DNA of 64,000 bases from Parus major. Its lineage: Eukaryota > Chordata > Aves > Passeriformes > Paridae. The stretch lies in NCBI RefSeq assembly GCF_001522545.3, contig NC_031769.1, positions 19,637,875 to 19,701,874 on the forward strand, in the 5' to 3' direction. Below are positions 1 through 12,965 of the stretch, in pieces. The notes under the pieces were generated by a model. That model was not told the origin of the DNA, did not search any database, and saw nothing but the letters and a program-made list of their open reading frames with translations. Position 1 is the stretch's first letter. Each line of letters opens with the position of its first letter. The position numbers and the translations under genes were made by a program.

Positions 1-3000
1 AAAAAAAAAGAAAATATTCAGTACATTAAAAAAAAACAAACAATAATTGCTACAGGCTAATATGGTTGATCTCAAAGGAGAATTCACTTCCCTTTTTACG
101 ATAAAGTGTTGCAAACCTCTTCTGACTTGGAAATGAACTTCTCAGTGGTGGCAAAATCACTGACAGTGACTCAAGGCTCACCCTCTGCTTTTACCCTTGA
201 CACTGTGTTTTCAGTCATGCCACTGTCATTAAAGAACAATTCTGTCTACACAGCACTTGGATTACTTCGTCTGAACTAAATTCTGGCATCAGCAGTTGCT
301 AAGTCTTCAAACCCTTGTGCAGCAGCATTATTCCCCCACTACCTACCCATCCTGAAGCTGTGCCAACTGATCAAATGGGACCACAATAATTACAGAGCTG
401 TGCAGTAACATGCCCATTAGAAATTTACTAAAAAATTACAGATGAAAGCAAATCACTTACACAGTTTAATATCTTATAAACTCCCAATGCACCTATCACT
501 AGTATTGTAACTCATGTGTTATGAGACTAACATTTTGACTCAGATTTTCTGCATGAGTTTTGGAGAATTTTGATAAATGGGAAAAAAACTCCATGCACGA
601 TGCTCATAAGCCAGAGACTCTCCATTTACTGTAGAATGATAATATGCATGGAAGAAACAACCTTGAGAAGAACTTGGAGAACTGGGATAACTCAGAGTGA
701 AGTATATTACCATTCTAACATGAAAACAGACTCTATAGCAAAACCAAAGGTAAGATGAATTTTGTGATTAAATTAACAAATTTTAAAAAATATTATTGCG
801 TTTTACATTTACTTACATACCTTGACATGTTAAAGCAAAGACCTGAGACCAGAAATTTTCAGAAAAAAAAATCAATATTTTAAAATTAATTTGAACAATT
901 ACCATACTGGGGAACTTGCAAGAAAGTAACTGACTGCTGACAGGCATAGGTGCATGACCCAGGAAAAAAAGTAAAAGAAGAAATAAGATAAAAAGAGGAA
1001 TGATAAAAATGTGAACTTCTCAAAACTCTATTTCATTACCAAATTCATGATCCCAGACAGCTGCATATAACTTTCTTTCCACCCACAGATACAATCTTTT
1101 ATGATTTAGAAAGCTCATAGAGTAATAACTTATGGTCTTAGTGAAAAAGGAGTGGAGGCAATTAAGAAACGGCATAACTAGATATAGAACATGAATCAAG
1201 GCTTCTCTGGTTACAGGGGTTTATTTAGTTTGTTAATTTTCATTTTAAGCAAACCAGTAAGACTAACTGAAGCTTATCTGGTTTCTCCCACCTTCACAGC
1301 TGCTGTGAGAACTAAAACAAGTTGCCCATTCACAAATGCCATGGATAACTGCACTCTGCAATTTACTGGGTTTCAAACAGTTGGTGAATAAATTGCATAG
1401 GAATAAGAAAACTCTTTAGAGAACTCACTCTGAGATGGCAAGGGCATTTGCATGAGCCCTACCAACATGACAAATAGCTTTATTTTAGTTTTACAGTAGA
1501 ATGGGAAAGGACATAGGCATAATTTTTGCAAGACCCCTGCTGAACTTCACATCATACTGGGAAATGCAGCTATATAGCTCTTATTTCCTCAGTACTGTGT
1601 AACTTGTTTTGTTGAACTAAGCAAATGCATTTTTTTTCTTTTTTACTAATTGCAGCAATTATGGCAAATAGAAGAGAATCCTCTGGCACTGCAGATTTCC
1701 TCCATGTTATTAATGTGATGTGTGCACATTGTATAATTACAGCCATAGGCAGCATATTGACATATGAAAGAACTACATTTTGCATGTAATTTGTGTAGAA
1801 TTTCAATACATGAAGTATCTTTGCCAATATAATGCCAGGGTACCATAATCAAAAATGTCAGTACTTTAAAATGACCACAGTCAATTAAGCTTTTTTGGCA
1901 TCACATGCCAATCTTAACAATATCACATATATTAAAGTTGCCAATGAATTAAAATAAATTAATATTATTGAAATTATCTGAGTTACATGTATTAGCGCAT
2001 ACACACATATATATACACACCTGAAACAAATCTTGTTTTAGTTCAAGATTACAAAATTCACTTGTCAGCAGAAAGTTTTCAAAGAAATCTATTTGCATTA
2101 AAGTGGAACAGCAAGAAAGAAAGAATTTATAGATTACTATACACTCTGAGCCAGCAAACCTTCTTACATTTTAAGAATTATACCTCCAGAGGTGCCTTTT
2201 CACATATTGCAGAATTAAGGTGACATTAATTGTCCTAAAATATTGCTGTCATGAAAACTACCTTGAAATGAAAATGTTCATTTATATGGAATGTGTGATC
2301 TAAAACTCAATTAATTGCCTCCATCTGACTACAGACTTCTTCCTCACACAATCTCTTTATTGGTAACTATCTGGTTGTGTTTAAAGTAAAACAGGAGAAG
2401 AATACCCAAATACATTTGGATGTAGGTATAACCATCAAGACTATAGCAATTATTATCAAGAACTTGGTCAGAACAGGAGATATTAGTATCCTTGGTACGA
2501 AAAAAAGGAGGTTTTGTAAATATAGATATAATGTTGCTCATTTTTTTACTTAAAGAATACATAGATTAAAAAAAAAAATTGTTCTTGTGTTTATTATTCT
2601 TAGGAGCATTATAAGCCTAACTTTTATGAAGGTATCTAAACATTAAAGTAGAGCTACTAGACCACTAACTCAGCTTCAGTTATCTGACTTCCTCTTGTAC
2701 TAAAGAGATGCAGAAATCACTTTCTAAGCTTTTCACTGCTTATTGTATGGTTTTGTTCTGCAGCATTATCAGACTGTTATGTGTACTGTTTCTCTGTTGT
2801 TCATTTAGATTTCCAAAGAAATGGGGCTCAAAAACTGAGTTATCTTACTAAGAGTGTCTTACCCGGTCCAAAGCATTTACAGTCCAATCATGTACGTTAC
2901 ACTATTAATTTAAATATCCCAAATGAAATATTGTGTAGTATTATAGAGAAATTGAGATAATAAGTGATTATTCTCTTGTTTTTTAAATTATGACTCAGTG

Positions 3001-6000
3001 TTCATTTCTAAAGAAATTCTCACAATACGGAAGAGTCATTTCAGGCAAAAAACCTGTGTTCTGAGAGATGACTGATGTTTCTCAAGGTATTCTAGTCTAC
3101 CCAAAAAAAATGAAAAATATAAGTTTCTGAGTCATTAATAGAATCCAAAATGAGAGAAGTCAGTTTCTTTTCACCTCCTTGTCTTAAATTCAGTGTGGAA
3201 GTGGTACCAACACTAAGAAGAGCTTAGAGAATATTTGAGTGATTAGATGGGCTTCAAGTAACAGATACTGAAGCAATAAAGGTGAAAAGAAAAAAAAAGG
3301 AAAATCCTAGAATGGAAGGACAATGAAAGAACCAGAATTGATAGAAAATAATTTAGCAAATTTCATTGCATGACAGTGATCTTACTTCTACCTTTATTAA
3401 AACTGACAAACCACTGTCTCTCCCATATAACATGGTATATTCATTGTTCAAAGGCTGGGTAACAAGAGTACTGAGAAGGGAGTTCATAAAAAGAATTATT
3501 TGTACTTTATGAAAGGAACTTTTTAATTTTAAAAACAATTTAAAATAAAATGTTTCTTTCTATATAACCATAGTTTGCCTGAATACCAGTATTCACAATA
3601 AATGCACATATGCAACCATTAGATTCTAAATTAAATGCTTGCTTTTTTCTAGCCTATAAGAAACATACAGAAAATACAAAATTAACAGCTATTTTAACTT
3701 TGAAAATACAGCTTGAGTTAAACACACCATATATCATTGTAGAATTGTTCTGACAAATTTAGAGACAATTCCTTTTTTATCATCAAGAGGACACACTGTT
3801 CATTCTGCTCAGTGCTGGCCACAGAATTCTTTGTATCACTAGGTCCTAGAAAAGAATTTCTGTAGGCATCTGTAGGTATCAACTATTAGTTCAGTGGACA
3901 ATCCAGTTCTATTGGTTACTGTAGCCTTTAATTTGAATTAGGCTGTATATATTTTGGCAGGTCTATGGCAACTATAATTTTAGAAAATCCTGAAATGCTA
4001 TCTTCGAAGCTATGCTATGCTATAGCTATGCTAAAGATAAGCTCAGCTTAAAGCTAACAAATTTATTAAGATGAGGTAAAAAGAGCAAGAGCTAGAAATC
4101 CACACAAGTGTAAGTTACTTCTTAAAAAGCAAAACAGCAATCTGCAGCACAGTGAAAATTTGGTACCAATACTCTCTCTACCTCTCTATAAAGATTTTTC
4201 AAGCCTTCCCTTCTGCTGAACAGAATCTTCCAAAAGTACAGAGATAGGATTTATCTTCTTCTTTGCTCCTAATATCTCCTCTCTATAGATAAGGACAATA
4301 AAAAATCTGTTACCAAAAAAAAAAAAAAAAAAAGAATTCAGGCAGTCTTGAATTGCAGTCCATGCTAACTCTCTTCTAAACAAGTGCTTGTACTTTGATT
4401 TAGCAGTGAGCAAGCTCTCGTGTGCTACGGATTTATAGTGGGGGGTTCAATGTGAGTCGCTTGTGAACACTGAAAGCAGAAACTTTACTGGAGCTTAGGG
4501 TCTGCTACAAGCAGCTTATCTGTTTAGTATGACATAAACCAAGTCTCCTGCAGCTCTGATTTTGCTGCAGTTCTTATTCCTGCACTACCTTCCACACATT
4601 TGGAAATAGATTTTTAAGTATACAAGAAGAAAGTTTATTCTAATCACCCTTTCCCCACCGCCTTTTTTAGACATACACCAGCCCCACCCCCCACCCCAGG
4701 AATTTGGAAAACCATAATTATAAAGTGCAATCTTAATTTTCACATTCTATTTAGATGAATTTAAAGTAATTAATTATCAAAAACTGGATATGCTTTCTTA
4801 CATTTAACAATATACAATCTGCAACCCAGTGTGAGGTTCAAAATAGCCAAGTAGAACAAGTCAATGGCTGGCACTCATAAGCTTGAAAAAGAAAGACTAA
4901 GTGGATTAGTATGCAGAGCATTAGGGCATTGAAGTAATTCTCAAAATTAACTCCCTACAAGGAGAGTTGGGGGATTTTTTTTAGCAGAATTTTATTTTTT
5001 AAAAAATTTTATTTTTTTGTGCAGAAATCTTAAAAAGAACTAAAGAGGAAACTGAGGTAATTTTGTATAAGAGGAAGATAAAAACTCTTCATAAACCAGT
5101 GACAAAGTGAAGAAAAAGGGTAGTGTGAGTCTGTATGCACTTTCAGATGGAGAATGGATAGATGCAATGCATCGGTTTTCCTCCCCATCTTCTGAGTGAT
5201 GACTCATTGCACTGTTCTATGCTTGCTTTTGAGGGACATGGAACTCTTCTGCAAATAAATTTTGCCAGTAAAAGCCAATAAATGACACTGGTGCATTGGC
5301 TGTCTTTACAAGTTTCTGTGTATGTATTAACTTCTGTTTGCTTTCTTGCTGCAGGATGGAATCTGAGATACACCTGTCAAAGACTACTGTCATTGAAAGA
5401 GGAAAATACATGTGTGTGAGAGGGGAAAAATAAACCCTGTTCCCTTTTGTCATGCTCCTTCATGTTATCTCCTCTTTAACATATTGATAAAGCTGAATTA
5501 AATCTTTCAGAATGCAAATTTCTAGCTTTATGTCAACTAATCAATTCTTTAAAAATCTACAAACTTTACAATAAAGCTGACACCCTTAACCTGCTTGCAA
5601 CTCTTTGGTCTCTAATCTAAATATTATCTCCAAAAACATAGTTCCAAAAAGCCTTTTAATATATGCATGGAAACTATTAATTCTCTTTCACCTGTATTTT
5701 TTTTTAAAGAAAACACTTTGCAACCTTTATAATTCATAACTGAGTATAGTCTTAATTATCTTTTCTCTTTCTTTTATTTTCATTTCCCCCCCTCATTTAA
5801 AAAGGCAGGGTATTTTTGCTTTTTTTCAGGGTGATCTCCTGAAAAAGTGAGGCTAAAGCTGACAAGATCTGTGTGTGTATTTAAGTTGGGTATTATCTAA
5901 ATTTGCAGCATATGGAAGGATCTGGACTAGTCATCTTAGGATCCTTGTGCAGTCATTGGAGACTGAGGCATTTTAGGAGGCAGTTTGTCAGGCCTATTCC

Positions 6001-9000
6001 ACAACAAACTTTTGGGTGAGAGGAATTGTATAGTAGCCTCTGTAATTATAACACCCTTGACAGCTAAACAAGCCTTGAGAGATTGCCTTTGCTGTAGACA
6101 TCTGTATTATTAATTACATTTGCCTGTTAAATCCCTCCCTGTCCCTGTATGAATTCCCTCATTCCTTTCACTCCAGTACATTATTACCAATTCTACTACT
6201 TCTAATATATCTGACAGAAGAGCAAAAATCTCCAAGATTCCTGCAAGTTTTGTGCAAAACAAGGGCTAGAAAAAGCATTCTACTAATACCTACACGCAGG
6301 AAAGCTGCAGACATAGGACTCAGCTATAGACATGAAATAAACAAAAAGAAATGCTATGAAAACCATAAACCATGCTATTAAAAACAAATCCAAAGAAAAT
6401 GTCCAAAGCCATTGTACACAAACATCTTCATTGCATCTGATACTTATTTAATTTATAAAGGCTTTCCAATATTTTTATATTCATAAAAAAGAATTCACTG
6501 ATTGTAAGGCAGTATAACAGGATGTTGACCACTAGAATGTAATGAAGCAATCCCTAATAAAATGCATCTGTAGAAGCAGTAATTTATGATCTCAGAAAAA
6601 AAACCCATGTCCATTTGCTAGCTGAGAACCAGATCTCGTATCATTTGTTCAAAGAAAAATAAAAATTTTACAGGGTAGAAGGTTCAGGGATTTTTTTGTG
6701 AAGTGAAAACCACAGTAATTCAAGTCCAGATCTTAGAAACTATGTAAGAAAATAGTTTTCTCTTATTAATGACAATAAATGCTGGCATCAACATCATCAA
6801 GAAGACAGAAATAAGGGATTAACTCTGTTTTAACTTTTTTTTTTAACTCTTTGAGCTACACTGTATTAAAGATTATAAAAGTAGACATCATGAAATCACC
6901 TCCTTCCTACACCATTTTACTACTGCTGCCCTCTGCTGCACGGAACAGTTTCCATGTGTCTTTATTTCATACTAAGCTGGTGAATGACTAGTTTTAGAAG
7001 TAGAAGTTTAAGTGCATATGCCAGATTGCTTTTGTTTATCCCTCTAACTTGCAATGAAGTTTATCTGGCAGCAAAGGAATGTGAATTTTACAGTAGGACT
7101 CAAAATTGTCAAAGTAAATAAATGATTATCGAAGATGATATATAATACAACGAAGAAATATATTCTCAAATTTGTTTTGCAAAGTAGAATGACTTACTCC
7201 AAGAGATATTTTGACTCAATTAAACATGCTGCAATATCCATGACATTAATTTTAATGTCTTTTTAAATGTCATCTCTCAATGAATGTTATAAATGAGGAG
7301 GCAGTAAGAACAGAAGATCCAACATGAACAGTCTATGAACAGTCTACAGTACAGTTTGTTTCCAACATTTTCTTACTCTGTTTTTTTTAAATACATCCAT
7401 CCATCTGTACATCTCAGAAGAAAGTGCTACTCTTCCATACCATACTCCCAACAATAATAAACCTATTTCCTGCAAAGATGTAATTTGCACTGCAGGGTAG
7501 CCCAGTTACATTGTGGAAAGCTACAGCTTTGAAAACACACCCTCAATTGGGTACACATCCAACTACTTACGCATTTAGGTAGTAAAAGGCATAGATAGAT
7601 ACGATGCTTGTCACAGACTCTTTAAAATAGCCTAAAAACAAAACAATTTTAGTTTTACAGCACAAACTGCTTTGCTTAGGCACATCGGTAACTTATCCAT
7701 ATTCACAAATTATGAGGCATGTTTTCTTCCTGTGCATTTTCTGAAACATCCATGGTTTTGTTGAAAACCCTGCAAAAATCCATGGCTTTTGTCCATTTTA
7801 TTCTGTTTAATAAGGCACAGTATTTTAAATTACCTTTTTACTGGAATAAGCAACAAGCTCCAAGGCAAACCATATGAAGAAAAGGATGGAAAATGAAATT
7901 AAATTAATAACCCAGAGCAGAGGACCATAAGGGCTAAGAAAAGCTCTACTGGCCTTAAGCATTGTTTTACCTTGCTCAGCATTATAACACAGCAACAGAA
8001 AATGCTATTTAGACAGTGCATGCAAGCTCGACACTGTTTGAGGTCCATTCCCCTCACACCCAGCACAAGCAGTCATTAGAACGAGCTGTTAGAGAACACA
8101 CCCATCACTGTTGCCTTTATTAAATGCTCATAAACATTTTCAACACATGTAGTTAATCCATCTTTGCACTGCCTTTATAAGATCCTGTGCTAAAAAGATT
8201 TTTGAAATTCCCTACCTCATGCGTAAAGGGATTTTTTTTTCATCCCTTTAAAATCCATTTCCTCTTAAATTTTCCTTACTAAGTTTTTAGCCTACTGTAA
8301 AATTCAATCAATGACAGTTCTGTATCCATTTCACAAACTTCCTGATTTTGTAAATATTACCAATATCTCTCATCATTTTTTTTCAGTCCAGATTTAGGTA
8401 TTTTTTCTCTAGCTTCTCTCTCATAAGAGAGTTGTTCTAGCACTAAATAATTTTGCTTTCCTTTGTATCCAATCAAAACCCATGTTCTGCCCACTTCAAA
8501 CAATAATCAAAATGTCAGTAGGACACTATACTCCTCATAGCTGAAATTGAATGTACTTACATTGGGTTTTTTAGCAGAACTCACAGAATCTTTTTTTTTC
8601 TCTCCTGTATTTCTAAGCCATTACTAATAAAAGGCATTTGATTTAGTTTATCACCTTAATATAATACGGATCCTGTAATCATACTTGTTTTGTAGGTCAT
8701 CTTAACATTGGTATGAATGCATAAAGACAGTAATCTGCAGCAGTTTTCACTGTTTTTCCACGTGTTCTGCAAGGTGCCTGGCTCTAAAAATCGAAAGAAA
8801 AACTTGTGTGCAGGTGGGGAGGAGGTCGATAAGACAGCGTGATGTCTGCTAAAGTTTATGACTAGTGAGGATGAGGACAGGAAAACACCTACCTTTTTTC
8901 CCCAAGAGTCCCGTTTCACAGCATATGCTTTACAAAAAGAAATTACAAGGAGCTGCCTCTTGCTGCTGACATGGGAGTAAGCTCTATGAATTCACCTGGT

Positions 9001-12000
9001 GACCGGTTAAGCATTTTACAGGAATTTACTCAAACTACAAATAAACGTTGCTTGGATTTACCAGATTTGCACATAAACCATGCCTCCTGTACTCCTCAAG
9101 AAATCTTGTTTCTAAGCATTTTCTTTGTGTCCTGGGGCACTTACTGTGTGAGCCCCTCCCAATGCCGTGCCTGATGCACCCCTGGACATGGTTGGCCCTT
9201 GGGCACTGCTGACTCATGTTTAACTTGCCATTGCTAACTTGCGAGCTAAATGGAATCCTTGTTGCTCTTAAGAAAATATCATGTCCCCATATTGAAACTA
9301 TTATATTAAACTGCTTACTTTGAAGCTGTTTTCAAAGATATAATTTTCCTTTTATGTTACAGTCTTTCAGATTTCAGCTAGTTCTGTGTAAAGACAGGAT
9401 ACAGTCTGCTTTTGTTTTCTTTTGGCTTTTTCAGCAATACAGGCCATTTTCAACTGACAAGTCAATTGAAAACACCATTAGTCTAAATGAAAAAGAAATT
9501 AAACAGTCTAAATAGTGATTCATGCGAAACATGAATATATTGTCTTCATTTTTGTAGTGGCTGCTTTCAGGTGCTCTTAACACACCAGTGGTATACTATA
9601 CAGGAATAATGTAGTGAGAGTATTTGTAAGCATGCCATGCCGATAAAGGCTTGAGAAATGATCCACAAATAAGGAAGTCACTGCCCAAGGGAGAGTAGAG
9701 CTGTTACCCATTGCACCAAGTGCCCAACAAAGCTCCTTTGATTAAGATTAGTCTAATACTCCCCAAGATCTCTGAGCCTGTACCTAAACAGAAACTGCCT
9801 AAACTAAGAAATGCTGGACATAACTACAAACACACCCCACCTTGTCAATCCTGGCTGATTCTGTTGGCTGGGGCTGGTAGGGGAATAGATCCACTATACT
9901 ATTTCCAATATTAACATAATTCAGCAAAGACCTGCTGTGGAGGGACCCAGTGTGAAGGAAGACCAGATAAACATACCAACTTCCTTTGGAGACTCGGGTG
10001 TTATTTGTCAGCATGACTTCAGGTGGTGCTTACAAGAGATAGGATATTTGAACTGACAGGCTCCGACACTGGCAGCTGCAGAAGCAGCACTGCACACAAG
10101 AGCAGACATGCCTTGTCACAGGGATTTGCATAGGTGTGACAGTAAAGGCAGTGCTACACACTAGAACAGTGGCCATGCTACCACCACAAAGTAACACTGC
10201 TGGAAGGTTGTAACTTCGAGTGTGTATACCAAGCCAGCCTTTGTTCTGTTAGCCTGCCTAAAACACAGTCTGCCTGTATAAAGACATTTGATGGTAGCTT
10301 CCTTTACAGTACTGCTGTTCTCAATCATCTGTATGAGAAAATACTGTTGGTTTGGCTGTTAACTGAGAAAATACTTTGCTGTTTTGGATGCACTGGGGTC
10401 ACCACTGATGAAATTGTTAAGGTTCCATTCATCAAGAAAATGGATTTTAGGTCTGATGTCTTCTTACAGTACCTACAACATAGACTGCTCTGTAATAGCA
10501 CACAATGCCAGTAGCTCAGAGGAATCGGGCCTTATTCAACTGCAGGAAACTGAACAGAACACTTGTACACTTGGCCACATTTCACACTAAAGGGTTTTAT
10601 TTAAATATTCCTATCAAGTAAGCGTTTTTGAATTTCAGTTTCTAGCTTTAGCTATAACTCAGATTGGGGACTCATCCAGGATACTGCCCAAGGCTGAGAA
10701 TCTTAAACTGATACGTAAAACACTAACCATAAGTGGTTAGTTAGTAAAGAATTCATTTAATTTGATAAGAATGGAGCTCTTAAATTGTGTATAGGCAGAG
10801 GACCATACATGAAACATTAAGGATAACAACAACACTATAAAAAGTATTATCAAGACAAAGAATTCATTAGTGTGATTACATATTATTGTATAAAAATGGA
10901 AGACAGCTGCAACACTGTCAGTAAAACCTACCAAGCTTTCTTTCTTAATATGGTAAATGAGCCAATTGAATATTCATGCACTCTTAACTTGTAGTGATTC
11001 CACAGTTCATTTGTTGGCTATGTGATTTGCAACATTTCCTTAAAAATCCAGACTAGTAGAAAATGTCAAAGAAAACTAACAGACTGCAAATTTCCCTGCT
11101 TTACAGATTGTCTCTTACTCCTTATGCAGCAGTAAAGTACTGAAGAGCCTGCTCAGATTTAAATTCATGTCCTTTTGAACAAGGAAAGCAACAGACCACA
11201 AAAAAGTTTGCTCTATGTTATTTGTAGATAGACTTTTTTTCTGATTCATCACCAGCCAGTTTAGAGAACTGGCTTTAAATTTTTTGCTTAAAAAGATGGC
11301 ACTTTCAATTGTCCATAACTTATCTAGTATAAAGTTAAACTAAAGATTAAACAGCAAAGTCACTGAGCATTCCAAGTACTGCACCTGTAACTGCATAATG
11401 ATTGTTTAATCCTGCCAACAATTCTTGATTGTCTTCTTAATAGTTTCATATAAATTGTTAGATTAATGTTTAATATAGGAAAAAATAGCACTTCTAATAA
11501 AAATTTAAATGTACAAGTAGATAATATGTGATTTATACTACATAATTTGAAAATATTTCTACGTCCAGAAGTTATTCATCGGTGAAATAAGTCACTGTAG
11601 TTTGTTACCACAACCTTTAACAATGTTTGTTTGAATAATAAATTGTGGGATATGAACACAAGATACAATCACTGAAACCTTTGCTGAATTTATAAGACCA
11701 TAATGGACTTCCCTGACAAAATTTGCATAAGTTCAATATATGCCATTCCAAAACTAATTTAAATACAGAAAATAGCTGATATTTGCCATGAAAAATCCAT
11801 CACATGTCTCAAATTCCATTGAGACACTTTCTTAAGGAAAGAAAGAGAGAAGTACATTGGCTAGAGGCTCACAAATGATTGGACTTGAATCCATCAATTC
11901 ACCTCATGTATCTTATTTCTGTAAGGCTCCAGTCCTGCCAGTTACTGCACGATATACAGCATACAGCATTTTCCTAGAGCAAGCAGAGCCTACACAGGAG

Positions 12001-12872
12001 CACAAATAAATCCAGTTTGCATTAGGCACAATAAACCCAGCTTACATTTTCAGCAGCAATGAGTTTCTAACAAATTCTCAGGAAGCAGCTGTACAAGACT
12101 ACAGGCTTGCTTACATGTAGCACTTTTATGTCAGTTTTGAAAGTGATATTTAAACTGGTTTCACTAAAGCTGGAAAAAAAATATGTTAAAGTATAATTTG
12201 TTGTAATATAAAGAAACCTCAAATTTTTGATTTTAAACTGACTGAAAGTCAAGGTAAATTTTAATGAATATGAGTGTGTCCACAAGAAACACAACTCTGA
12301 ATAATTGATAGGGTGGCTGAATGAATGGAAGGCTGCTATCTTGAAAAGCATTATTAGTTGCCCTATCCTAGGTCTTTATAGGTTAAGTAACTGGCATTCC
12401 AAGCATCCTAAGATTTGAGGGACAAAGTATTTCTAGCATGTTGCACAGATAAACACAGTGCTGCAAGTTCCTTACTTAGCTACAAAGCAAGATTAAAGGA
12501 TATTTTTAATCTAAGTAAGAAAGAATAACAGACCAAGGAAAGAAATCTTGCAAGAAATAAGAGATTTCTGAAACAAAGCAGGTGTTACAAGAACAAAGCA
12601 GAGAGACAGTTTAATGTGTTTGTTGGCAGTGGAAAAATATGTAATCTCTGTAAAATAATCAAAAGATATGGTAGAAGGATAGCTTGACATGAATTGACTC
12701 AGCTCTAAGTCTTACAATCTGGTCTCTGATTAAAAATGGCAATTATCATGCTGTTTTCTGACCTTGTAATCTATTAATCACTTGTGTTATATAAATATGT
12801 ATTTGAATACAAGCAAGTTGGCATAGCCCTACATACTGGCTAAGCATCTGAATCAATGGAAAAGCATAAGTG
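1..12872. other. AT-rich region without a recognised gene
   Basis: I see no exon with family resemblance, no RNA gene and no long open frame on either strand. Open frames are all under 100 codons and lack composition or splice context of real exons. The stretch carries homopolymer runs (for example A19 near 4.3 kb) and scattered AT-rich simple sequence. It could be intergenic DNA or intron of a gene whose exons lie outside the window. Confidence 0.6.
4297..4333 (+). repeat. A19 run preceded by AATAAA (possible retroposed 3' end)
   Basis: An AATAAA hexamer is followed 12 bases later by 19 consecutive A residues, the layout expected at the 3' end of a retrotransposed polyadenylated transcript. 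I did not identify a parent gene in the sequence to the left or a clear target-site duplication, so a simple homopolymer is an equally good reading. Confidence 0.35.
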
Positions 12873-12965
12873 GAATCATAGAACCATAGAATGGTTTGGG
12901 CTTGAAGGAACGTTAAAGATCTAGTTCCAGCTGCCCCATCATGAGCTCTAGATCAAGTGAACCAC
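12873..12965 (-). mobile_element. CR1 LINE 3' end fragment
   Basis: The plus strand begins with the reverse complement of the CR1 terminal repeat (two CATAGAA/ATCATAG units) followed by the adjacent 3'-UTR text, so the element is inserted in minus orientation. Only about 90 bases are recognisable; it is severely 5' truncated, as is usual for CR1. Confidence 0.8.
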
